Origin: Trichuris trichiura
Lineage: Eukaryota; Nematoda; Enoplea; Trichinellida; Trichuridae
DNA: 64,000 nucleotides
Reading direction: 5' to 3'
Assembly: GCA_037903355.1 (NCBI GenBank)
Contig: JBAJFE010000062.1
Location: forward strand, 434,001-498,000
The stretch's first letter is position 1; each line of letters begins with the position of its first letter. The translations under genes were made by a program, and so were the position numbers. The notes under the pieces were generated by a model that was not told where the DNA came from, did no database searches, and saw only the letters and a program-made list of their open reading frames with translations. Shown here piece after piece: positions 37,101 to 46,600 of this stretch.

Positions 37101-37503
37101 CATCAGATCAAACACAGAGCCGCAGGGGACCAAATTAATCTAACAACACTCAATTTATCCAGTATTCTGTCAGTCAATTAATCACTCAACAGTTAACTAA
37201 CCAAGCACTGCCACACGCGCGCGAAACCGGAAGCAATGCAGCACTTCAGTGAGAGACTGCCCAATAGTACTACAGCGAAGGCGTTCCTATCTCACAGCAG
37301 GACACGAAGGTGTCGAGCTTAAGTGGAAGATGCGCGGAACCCTAAGCGCCTTAAACCTAAGGCGTCTAACCTTAAACGAACAGTCAACTCGACTCACCTT
37401 TGTTCGCTACTTCCCAAGACACTTCGAAGACAAAACGATTTTCGCGTTGCGCAGTGACCCCGCGGTCCAAAGAATCGTCGACAAAGTCCTTGTTCATTTC
37501 CAT
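31114..37503 (-). CDS. GYS1: Glycogen [starch] synthase, GT3 family
   Basis: Fourteen exons encode 658 residues: 37398-37503, 35217-35398, 34976-35167, 34733-34918, 34425-34687, 34240-34360, 34018-34196, 33884-33962, 32013-32126, 31835-31961, 31561-31718, 31399-31500, 31273-31344, 31114-31209. The enzyme transfers glucose from UDP-glucose to growing glycogen in the cytosol. Family landmarks are [17 protein letters not shown] at the UDP-glucose site (exon 1/2 junction), [66 protein letters not shown] and the arginine helix [14 protein letters not shown] that binds glucose-6-phosphate. The C-terminus keeps the GSK3/CK2 ladder: Ser638, Thr642, Ser646, Ser650 and Ser654 at exact four-residue steps before DEE. 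N-terminal sites 2/2a of the vertebrate enzyme are not evident. Intron 1 (2 kb) holds a MITE. Confidence 0.95.
35558..35783 (-). mobile_element. Pogo/Tc1-like MITE, copy 2, in glycogen synthase intron 1
   Basis: A 226-base element between TACAGCTGAACCCCCG and the inverted TACAGTTGAATCGCC, TA-flanked. Read on the minus strand its start aligns with copy 1 at 21834: both have CTCCTATATGG(T/C)GACCACCTC. This copy is therefore inserted in opposite orientation. No coding capacity. Confidence 0.7.
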
Positions 37504-37997
37504 TGTTTGCAATCTTTTCAAAATTTTCGACACGGACATGTGAACGAGGAGGCGGTGAGTCTAGAACAGCAGCAACTGCTGAATGACATAAGTGACAAAA
37601 ATGGACGCATTGTCGATGCGACAGAGTTTAAACAAACTAAGCGCCGCTTTAAAGCTGCTCTGGCAAGCATGCATCGTTAAGTAATTGTAACACTTTCAAC
37701 GATCGTTGGTCGATGCCCCACACTTTCAACAGTCGACCAGCACTAAGGCGGAAGCTCGCCGTACAGCCAACCGAAAATGTGCGACAGCACCAACAACCTG
37801 TCACAATGAGCAAACTTGCCAACAATGAAACTGACAGCCGAATAAACCAGCAAATAAAAACACTTGACGTCACGCCTATAACGATGCTCAGCTGTACTTG
37901 AGTTTCTTTAATGCAAAAAATATATAATGCGTTTTGGCAATTAAAGTTATTTTTTCCACCTCGCTTCTAGCGTAGTTTATTTGTAGCCTGTACATTT
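37504..37997. promoter_or_regulatory. Divergent promoter region
   Basis: These 494 bases separate the start codons of glycogen synthase (-) and the COX19 ORF trio (+), so they must hold both 5' ends. Open frames on both strands (37249-37680 +, 37649-37873 -, 37713-37901 +) show no domain; the first is antisense to glycogen synthase exon 1. No clear TATA box is visible. Confidence 0.4.
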
Positions 37998-38225
37998 ATG
38001 AGCCTATTTCGCAAAAGCAGAGTGTACTTATTTTCCGCTACTGGCTTATTGGTTTATTGCTTTTGCGCTTTGCATTTTAGCTCAGAGGTAAGACGTGTTG
38101 CCGCAACACGTGCTCCATCCTTTCTAGAAGCTTATTACTCGTTGCTGGATATCGACGGCACTTTAGCCGGCAGTAAGCGTCGAGTCCTTGACAATCGTCA
38201 GTGGGGTGTCTTGGACACGGAGTGA
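37998..38225 (+). CDS. Small single-pass membrane protein, first ORF of COX19 trio
   Basis: A 75-residue frame with a basic N-terminus (MSLFRKSRVY), one hydrophobic segment at about residues 10-27 and a polar C-terminal tail with DNRQWGV near the end. The shape fits a small inner-membrane assembly protein of mitochondria. That is inferred from shape and the neighbouring COX19 only; no family is recognised. A GTAAGA inside could act as a donor, but splicing to the next AG breaks the frame, so it is read as one exon. The stop lies 21 bases before the next ATG. Confidence 0.5.
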   Translation: MSLFRKSRVYLFSATGLLVYCFCALHFSSEVRRVAATRAPSFLEAYYSLLDIDGTLAGSKRRVLDNRQWGVLDTE

Positions 38226-38238
38226 AAAACGAGTCTTA

Positions 38239-38259
38239 TCGGTCGAATGGTTCGACCGA
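38239..38259 (+). promoter_or_regulatory. Hairpin with start codon in its loop
   Basis: TCGGTCGAA and TTCGACCGA form a perfect 9-base inverted repeat around a three-base loop (TGG). The ATG of the second ORF spans 38247-38249, so it begins at the last stem base and continues into the loop. It may influence initiation on a polycistronic mRNA; this is an inference. Confidence 0.5.
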
Positions 38260-38432
38260 GTCAAGTTGAAACCGTTCTCCAGCTGGTTTCTTTTTTGGCC
38301 ATCGTGACGGCAATTGAGCTTTACGACTTTCGTTCCAGCCAACGAGGATCAAGCCTAATTTCTCCTGAAGCTTTGCAGAAGTATCTACGTTTTCGGGGTT
38401 ACACCAAAGACGACAAAAGTGAGAACAACTGA
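38247..38432 (+). CDS. Small single-pass membrane protein, second ORF of COX19 trio
   Basis: A 61-residue frame with a hydrophobic segment at about residues 9-25 (VLQLVSFLAIVTAIELY) and a charged C-terminal half, SPEALQKYLRFRGYTKDDKS. No family recognised. It lies between a membrane ORF and COX19, separated by 21 bases on the left and a single base on the right, which leaves no room for a separate promoter or trans-splice site. Its start codon sits in a hairpin. It could be a real small mitochondrial protein or an upstream ORF tuning COX19; absence of stops over 61 codons alone is weak proof. Confidence 0.45.
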   Translation: MVRPSQVETVLQLVSFLAIVTAIELYDFRSSQRGSSLISPEALQKYLRFRGYTKDDKSENN

Positions 38433-38433
38433 A

Positions 38434-38703
38434 ATGTCGTATACATATCGTCAAAGCGCCATAGAGCGTGAACCACCACTCAAGGGAAGCTTTCCGCTTG
38501 ACCATGATGGCGTATGTAAACTGCAAATGCTCGATTATATGCTTTGTTTGCAAAGCAACGGCCTTTCAAGTTCCCCATGTCATAATTTAGCAAAAGAGTA
38601 CCTGAAGTGTCGAATGGAGAACAACTTGATGTTAGAGGAGGATATGGACAAACTTGGGTTCAAAGAAAAATCCAAAAATCAGCTTAACGAAAAAAGTTCA
38701 TGA
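38434..38703 (+). CDS. COX19: Cytochrome c oxidase assembly factor COX19
   Basis: An 89-residue CHCH protein. COX19 acts in the mitochondrial intermembrane space in copper/redox delivery for cytochrome c oxidase assembly. The twin CX9C motifs are exact: CKLQMLDYMLC and CHNLAKEYLKC. The family landmarks KGSFPLDHDG before the first motif and RMENNLMLEEDMDKLGF after the second match human COX19 closely. The start at 38434 (MSYTYRQ) is chosen because an in-frame extension to 38419 overlaps the upstream ORF and adds nothing conserved. The ATG follows the previous stop by one base. AATAAA lies at 38753-38758. Confidence 0.93.
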   Translation: MSYTYRQSAIEREPPLKGSFPLDHDGVCKLQMLDYMLCLQSNGLSSSPCHNLAKEYLKCRMENNLMLEEDMDKLGFKEKSKNQLNEKSS

Positions 38704-40808
38704 ATTGTTTCTTTTTTGTTTACTACTCATGGAGCAACTGATTAGCTAGTTTAATAAACCTTACGTGCTCTCTTTGCTTATTGCGATCATGTCTTCATTG
38801 CAGCGCTTACGCGGCTCATTTCGCCTGTACGATAGACTTGCTGCGCAAATAGTGTATGCGTAATTTAAAGCTTTTGGAACAAATCGTAACCTGTCTTCTT
38901 ATTTTCCTTAATTTCATCGACGATGAAGCTACACTTCGTTTGGAACTGTTCGCTTCCTGCGAGTAAACTAGCTGTACGACGGTCGGACACTCATATGACA
39001 TTATAGGAAGCGTGAGAGAGTCCGATGAAGGATAGTACCGTCACATTCTAGTTTGCAATTTATTTCGTGTAAATTAAAGCTTTTGTCGTTGAACAAACAG
39101 CTTATGCGCGTTAGAGAAATTGTAACGCAAAGTGTTTTTAAAAAATTTTTATTTCGTAGAGTGTGACGATAAAGAAAAGCACTGTCTGCTCTTATTTAAA
39201 CGTAACGCGTCACAAACAATTGGAACGACGACGACGACATTGCCCTAGTGATTCGCAGGTTAAAATCAATTACCTGAGCATCTGTTATTTCCGAGACAGC
39301 AAAATTAATTTTACCGCCTTTATGTCGATAAGCGCTAATGTCAGGGTTCTTTCTTTCTAAAGTTTCAATATGGTTAAATGCTCGATTTTTTTTGAGGCTG
39401 GTCAGCGTGCTCTTATTCGCGTAAACGGGTACATTAACTTCTGTCTGCGTGGACTATCAGCGAGAACTTTAGAATTTGGCGGTTTCGGAACTGTCTAGTT
39501 CCGCGTTCAGCATAAGTGACAAAAAAGACTTTACGTTAAGCTCGCTGAAGGCTGAATTACAACCCGTCATAATTTCTCTGTTTTTTGGAGTGGAATAAGC
39601 AATCATTAGTTACAGCGTGGGTTTGGCTGTCTGCATACACACTGACGATCACTAACAGGAAGTGAAACCGTTTTAAATCCAGGGTGTTGAATGATTTACT
39701 GTACAATCGTAAAAACTGGAATAGCAGGTTCATATTAAGCTTTCAGCCTGAATTGGAGCAGTGAGCCAGCGTTCTCTAAGCTAAAGATATTTTACAACCC
39801 GCTATATGAGATAAGACTGCATTAATAGCAAGGGCAGCCAGTAAGTTATATGGTAAATGTCTGTCATTTGACTTGATTAGAAAAGAGATGCCTTTAGACG
39901 TTTAGTAGCGAGACATGGTAGGTAGTGCTCTCGTGAAGACTGTCGGCATTTGCTTTTCCACATAAATTTTAAAAGCAGCAAATCGTTTAGAACAACAAGG
40001 CTTCATTGGAGTCTTATTGAAATGTACCTTAGAATGTACAGTACCACTCCTGTAATGCAGGTAAAACAAGACAAGTTTAGGTCCTCTTCGTCGTAATCGC
40101 CTGTTGGTTAAGATGAAAGCATGTCACCTATGCTAAGCCGGAAGTGAACTCTTTGTTGGCCAATGGAAACTAGTGAAATGCCTCGCTAAACTAACTTAAG
40201 TTATTTTGTCAAAACAGGTGCTAATTTTTCGTGAGAGAAATACCAAATCCCGCTGCAAAAAAGCATGCAGCAAGCAGAATACTTCACCTGGCAGTTCTTC
40301 GAGTTCTCTAGAAAATATGTCATAATTGCTTCAATGTTCTTGAACATCTTTTATTAGGCAAGTACTCTAGTTAAAAGGAGGACATAAAACATCGTCGTTG
40401 GCGCTATCCTGCCTTTTAAGGTAAAATTAGTATGTTCTTACTTCCAACTGCACAACAATCACTTTCCAGTGACCCCATTACGCCGATACATGATTAATGT
40501 CGCACTGGCCGCACTGCTGCCGGTCTTCCAGTTCTGCCCTTGCCTGAGGCTAAGTCTAAACCTAAGCCGGCCTCAGCGCGAACAATAACATGAGCAGAAG
40601 GTAAAGTTCGAGTCAAATCGTGTTGTTTTGAACTGAACGTCCCAATATCGTACTACTGTATTTTTCAAGCAAAGCTTGCATTTTCTTAATTCTTTACTGT
40701 AGTTCCCATTTTCGATTTGTCAAATAGCGAATCGAAAAAATGTGCTAGCAATTTTCACTTTTGCGGTGGAGGACAGATTTTTGAAGTCGTCCGACTTGCG
40801 GCGGTTCG
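38704..40808. other. Intergenic, COX19 to YKT6
   Basis: After the COX19 polyadenylation signal I see no supported gene. A plus-strand reading around 38790-38955 gives two short overlapping open stretches, but both end in stops and no splice sites join them. Confidence 0.5.
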
Positions 40809-41414
40809 ATGAAATTGTTTGCCCTTGCGTTGTTCTACAAGGGTCCGGCAGCTGCTTGCTTCCTGACGGGAAGCTTTGACCTGCAGTCGTTCAGCTTTTT
40901 CCAACGCAACAGCGTAAGGCAGTTCATGGTATTTACTGGAAAACTAATCGTTGAGAGGAGCGGTATCCCCACCAGAGCGACGGTGAGAGAACAGGACTAC
41001 ATGTGCCACGTTTACGTTCGATCGGATTCGTTATCCGGCCTGGCGGTCACAGACGCCGATTATCCAGGGAAAGTGGCTCACAACTTGCTCAGCCGGCTGC
41101 TAAACGACTTCAGCTCCCAATTTTCATCGTCGGTTTGGAAAGTTCAATCGGAGGCGCAAACGCAAAGCATTGACTTTCCTGCCTTGTCTGAGTACTTGCG
41201 ACGTTATCAAGATCCCAAGACAGCCGACGCAATGACACGTGTTCAGGAAGAACTTGACGAAACGAAAGTTATTCTCCACAACACAATACAAGCCGTGCTT
41301 GAACGCGGAGAGAAGTTGGACGACCTTGTTGAGCGATCGGAAGGTTTAAACGCCCAGTCAAAAATGTTCTACAGACAAGCCAGGAGGATGAATCGCTGTT
41401 GCACTTGGTTATGA
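40809..41414 (+). CDS. YKT6: R-SNARE YKT6, intronless
   Basis: A single 201-residue frame (human 198). YKT6 is a lipid-anchored R-SNARE acting in ER-Golgi, endosomal and autophagosome fusion. The longin domain (1-130) shows FSFFQRNSV, IVERSGIPTRATV and VREQDYMCHVYVRSDSL. The SNARE motif follows (about 138-195) with the ionic-layer arginine in VLERGEKLDDLVERSE preceded by LDETKVILHNTI. The C-terminus is CCTWL, a CAAX box with an upstream cysteine for farnesyl and palmitoyl anchoring. AATAAA at 41496-41501. Lack of introns contrasts with most genes around it. Confidence 0.96.
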   Translation: MKLFALALFYKGPAAACFLTGSFDLQSFSFFQRNSVRQFMVFTGKLIVERSGIPTRATVREQDYMCHVYVRSDSLSGLAVTDADYPGKVAHNLLSRLLNDFSSQFSSSVWKVQSEAQTQSIDFPALSEYLRRYQDPKTADAMTRVQEELDETKVILHNTIQAVLERGEKLDDLVERSEGLNAQSKMFYRQARRMNRCCTWL

Positions 41415-43664
41415 ACCCGCTTGAAATCTCTAAGTTTACCCGGCCAACGCTGAGAGTTGCAAAACTACGCCTGCTTTCACTTATTTTTGTCTAATAATAA
41501 ATTGTCCGTTGCTCTTTTGGCATTTCAAGTCGTGTAAGTATTTTGTTATTTTGCCATTGGCTTGATGTGCTTCCTGCGGAACGCTCCAGAGCTACGCTTG
41601 CGTAGTTTTCTTCATTCTATCGCTTTCAACCTGCGGCACATGATTCAGTTATCGTTTTATGACGTTCTGTCGGTTAAGAAAACTGACACGGCAGCAGATC
41701 TCTAATATTGTTGGGAGTAACTCACAGTTTCAACGACACACTTCTATTAATTGTCACAACCAATTTGAACCTATTTCGACTCGAGCAGCTAATAAACATC
41801 GCAAATTTAAGGGTCAGATGTTACTGTTCCAAAAAGGTGCAACTTTCGTCGCATTCTGTATACAAGTAACGTATAACCTAGGTGGATTTAAAGTCCTATT
41901 AGTAACATACTTTTTCACTTTTTTTTTTTGGAAGGACTTCGTATGGCTGAAAGCGTCAGTAGATGCATTATTACGCTACTTCTTACCGTGTTACTCAGAA
42001 GCCTGCAAAGATGAGCTTTTCAGTACTTTGTTATGATTGAAGATGTGTTGAATACCGCTGCGTGAGAAAAGCTGGTTTTAATTTTTTTTAGAATGCACTA
42101 TCGGCTTTTTACGAAAAGCCCGCCTTCAGTGTGTTGCCACAAACGATGAAAATTGTTGACTAATTCATTATACATAAAATAATAAGTTTTGGAACTAAAA
42201 TTATATTATGTATATACATCGTAAAGCAATAATAGCTTGTCAACGAGGCTTTTTTCAACTCCGGTCGATTTGTTCAGTTCGAGAAAGGTACAGGAAAGCA
42301 TTACTTCCCTCAAACATATTGAAAGGCATTTGGCTCAGTGGCCCAAATTTTTTCCGCTGAAGTCACGTCGATATTTTCAACAGAGGTAAACAACTTGTCT
42401 GACTTCGAAACAAGCAGTCGTCATAAAGTGCCTTTCGTAATACTTTCATATTGCTCAGTGCTCTGCGTGACCTCTTCATACGGTTAATTCAAAAGCTTCT
42501 GCTTCAGGTGGAGCTCAAATCTGATGCACAAACGAGCCTCATTCAATGATTTAACGGTCTGCTTTCTTCGGTATTCATCTGGAAAACTAATGCTTCAAAA
42601 CACGGCATTCATTTTCATATATCGTGGCATCAGCGCGATCCAGCATGTAAGGGGGGTAAAACTATATGAGCAGATTTTAATTTAAATTTAACTACTCGTT
42701 TTATCTTCCACGGTCGTCAAAAAAGACGACTGGAACAAACAGACTGTTGAACATCAGGAAAACGTCCTCAGTATTTTCGTATTTCGTTTTAAACCGCAGT
42801 ATGCTCATCGTGCAATTTAGAATATGCTTTTTCTTTTTTTCTGTTAGCAGCGCTCTGCTCATTTGATCTGAAACGCGAAACGCTATATTTCTAAGCTGTT
42901 CGAACTTGAAAACACTTTACTTAATTTAAATACAGTAGAATTTAAATTTGATTTTCCGCTGAGTGGACAAATAGCTTTCAAATCAAGCAGACGCTTTGTT
43001 TTTTGCATGTTTCACCCAACAGTGCAACGATTCATTGAAAGCCTCCATAAACAAATCTATTACATGCAGCTGCTTTTAGTCTGCAATAAATCAAGTTAAC
43101 TTAAAAGTATAGGATCAAGTTCACTCGTACAAAAAAATGCGTTGGCAGAAAGTTCATAAATTAACCAGCCAAGGCGCGCATTTTCGAACGAATGGATAAA
43201 CATTCATTTATGCTTGTATCAATGTCCGCGCAGCGAACATTGTCTAATAAAGCGAGAGCCAATCGCGTCACAGCATAACAGCAGGCAGGTGAAGCAGCAG
43301 AGCAATTTTAAAAGCGCTTTATTCCGCATCTCATTTTATGCATAGCGGAGCGTAACTATATCACAAGCCAAACGCCAGCCAATTAAACGCGAATAAAAAA
43401 TTCCCGTGTTGAACAGCTGAATGAAACGCGTGAATTGATGCGATAGGAAGACCTGCCCGTTGGCCGACCGTATATCAAATGATCTGTAAGTCAACCATTC
43501 GATACGGTAAAAACGACGAACTAAAGAACAACCAAAATTTATTTGTCCACCTCTTCTAAGCGGCTGGACGAATCAACAGGGCGTCCAATTGGTCGGACAA
43601 ATTTTGAAGCATACTCTCGATGTCGTCCAAACCTTCAGCGCTTCTTAAAATTCAACCCTGAAGA
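41415..43664. other. Convergent intergenic region, YKT6 / Caskin-like gene
   Basis: The plus frame 41659-42036 (125 codons) is AT-rich with no domain and is not accepted. The complement of TTTATT at 43538-43543 gives an AATAAA for the Caskin-like gene 122 bases past its stop. Nothing else recognised. Confidence 0.5.
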
Positions 43665-46600
43665 TTAAACATAAGTTTTCAATGGAACGTATGCGCACCT
43701 TATTCGACTTGAAGCTCTCTGTTGCATATTTGTGCCACCGATCAACAAAGACCCGCTTTGTTTGCCTGAGCTGCTGCTGCTGCAAGCAGTACCATTCGTT
43801 TCATTGCTAAAGCCATTGGTAGGGATCGTCTCCGAAACGCTGCCAACAGATTTCGACATCACATTTTGCTTACTAAGACTGTTTCCATTGGCTATTCTAT
43901 GTACGGACTGCTGACCGCAATCATCCGCCACCGCTGTCGATGCAGCCACTTTTGCTTGCATAGGTGGATTCCGCCAGACATTGCGTAAGGCTTGAATTGA
44001 AGCCTCGCAAAGAAGAGTTGGCGGTGGTGGCAACTCGTCAGCTCCCGGAAGCTGCGAGTCCGATGCGCAATCCCAATGGGTGCTCAAGCGAAAAGGCGAT
44101 GCGGCGTTCGACTGCCCGGAGGTGCTTTGGGCTCGTCTCTTTTCGCCTGCGTACCGAACCGACAGAGGACCATCCTCGCTTGCTTTGCACAAACACTGGT
44201 GACTGACCGACGCCAATTCCTGGCTTTTGGACATCTCTCTAAGATTGAGGCGACAATCGACCGATGTCAACGGCGTTGAGGAATTTTTGCTAACGAGTTG
44301 TTCGTTTGGCACTGGATACACCACAGCCATTGTTCTACGAGGAAATGGCGAGTAGGCGCTATTGCAGACCACGTCTGACGTATTGCACGTATCGGAAAAC
44401 GACGAGGACAGCATGTTTGCATTCCCGATGGGCGGTTTCTTTTGACTAACTTTCTTCCTAGGCGAACTTTGAAAAGTGATTAAATTGCTGCTACTCTCCG
44501 ACACAATAGGATGAACCGGAGGAGACTGACCAAAAGTCATATGCGCATAGGGCCGTATCTCTGCCGTGGCTCGAGGAGAGGCTGAACCGTTAGACGATCG
44601 TTCTTTGCGCGTCTGTTCCAACTTTTTGGAGGCCAGTAGAATGCGCTTCATATGGCCCAGCTTCTTTACGCCGATATCTTCTAAGTCTTCCCACGTCAAT
44701 TGCTTCAAGTCGTCTACTGTTCTGTAGCCTTGCGACTCAAACATTCCGGCGTATTCGCCCAGTCCAATGTCGTACAACCAAGTCCGACTCAAACCCTAAG
44801 AAAAAAGGAAAAAGTAAATAGGCTACCAATAATCTTCTTATAACAATCGTACAGGTCTGTAGGAGGGCCAAGAGTCAGGCACAACGAATCGCTTCAAATG
44901 AGCAGTTATTTTCATACGATGGTCCGGTTTTGTAATGCCAATGGCCCTCAGGTCCTGAAAGAACAAAATGCAAAAGGCGTGCGTCTTTGATAGACCATAA
45001 GTTCAAGTCGGCAACCGTAAACCTAAGGAAAGCAATGATCAGTTTGTAAGCTCTATTCGCATGCAGATTACTCCTTGCAAAGAGTTTAAACATTGTTTTG
45101 TTAAACAAAGTAGTCAACATTCGAATAAGGCGAAATTAGCATCTAGTTGCACTATCGTCAGACATCATCATAATAAGCAGCTCTATTTGGTTTTCAGATT
45201 TTGCTTTTAAACTGAAAAAAGACTACTCGCTTCGAGATTCTGCTCTCTCCTTGAAATTTCAAATGAAACAATAACAACGACCCTAATCGACCGCTGGATA
45301 TGCATTAATACCACAGTACCTGAACAAATCTGACTGTAAAAGGAATCGCAAGTTCTAAACAACCTACAGCAGCACCCTCTTCAAAAGTTTGAATTCCATG
45401 CAAAGGGAAATTAACATATGTAAGCATTTCTCTTAGCGTCCGTGCCACAAGAGGCTGCGTTGGCCATTGTCGCGATCTGATAGACTTGTTGATAACGTTT
45501 TGTTAAATACACGTAAAGCTTAGCTATGTTCAACACAACTTCCCCACTGCAAGAAGAGGTTCATTGCAGCTTCGAGCCGGACAAAATAAGGAGAAACAAG
45601 GGTGCCAAAACTTGTACGCCATTCCTAAGTCTTTTTTCCTTTCAACGGGCAGCCATATCAGAAGAGAACAATATATTATAGGCATTATACTCCCGCGGCA
45701 TTAAAAAAGCGGAAGAAATTTTCCGCAAAGGACTTCGATACGGTTAGACATTCCCAACATGCAGCTTCTTTAACGGATATGCAAAACTTCATAATTCTTT
45801 GCAAAAGAGCCTGTTCACGGTGCAAGACGCTTAATTTATGCGAAAGAGTTCGACGCTCGCCTAAGCCCTTCTTAAGGCCAACCCACTTAAACTAATACTT
45901 CCCAAGATAACGATATTTTATCCCTTTTATATTACACTTGATGCTGAAGATCGGTTCGGAGAGTTCCTACATTTAAACGAAATGAAATGCAGCGTGGGCT
46001 GCTTTTTGCATAATAAATTACGAAAAAGGTCATAATCGAAAGGGTTAGACATTCTAACCGACCTACCAATTAAAAGCATCGTCAAGGTTTTCAATTTCTT
46101 AACTACTGCTTATAAATACGAACAATCCATCAAACGATAACTACAACTTTCGAAAACGCGCATAACCAAGCTTCTTTGATGAATTTATTCGTATTCATAA
46201 TTTATTGAGGAACAGTTTGCTCGCGACGAAAATCGTTGAATTGAAACGATGGAGCTCGACGTTCGTTTAAGCTACTCTTGAAGCCAACGTACTTGAACTA
46301 ATGCATCCCAAGATTATGATATTTCATCCTTTCCCCGTTGGACTCGACGCTGAAGGCGGGACAACGTCTGCTATGAGAGCTCCATCGTTTAAATTAAACG
46401 ACTTGCAGTGCGGACGGCTCTTGCATAACTAATTATGGAAAAGACGCGGCAACTGAAGTGTTGGACATTTTAACGGGCTGACAGTTTAAAAACATCAACT
46501 GCTTACGCATGCGAGCACTCCAGCAAACGACAAACCCTATGTTAACCAAAAAACTGCACCGTGAAAGAACATGTCACGTGGCTTGCAATGAATTATTTGC

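Noticed and set aside
37249..37680. 143-codon plus-strand ORF
   Set aside because: It is antisense to glycogen synthase exon 1, which matches the family exactly (EVSWEVANK with a GTGAGT donor). The plus frame has no domain.
41659..42036. 125-codon plus ORF with a hydrophobic stretch
   Set aside because: The hydrophobic part comes from a poly-T run; no start context, splice sites or family.
44866..45043. Extra SAM1 exon reading FTVADLNLWSIK just upstream of DLRAIGITKP
   Set aside because: It looked like a SAM segment, but there is no usable donor and the exon at 48286-48396 supplies the true SAM1 start in phase.
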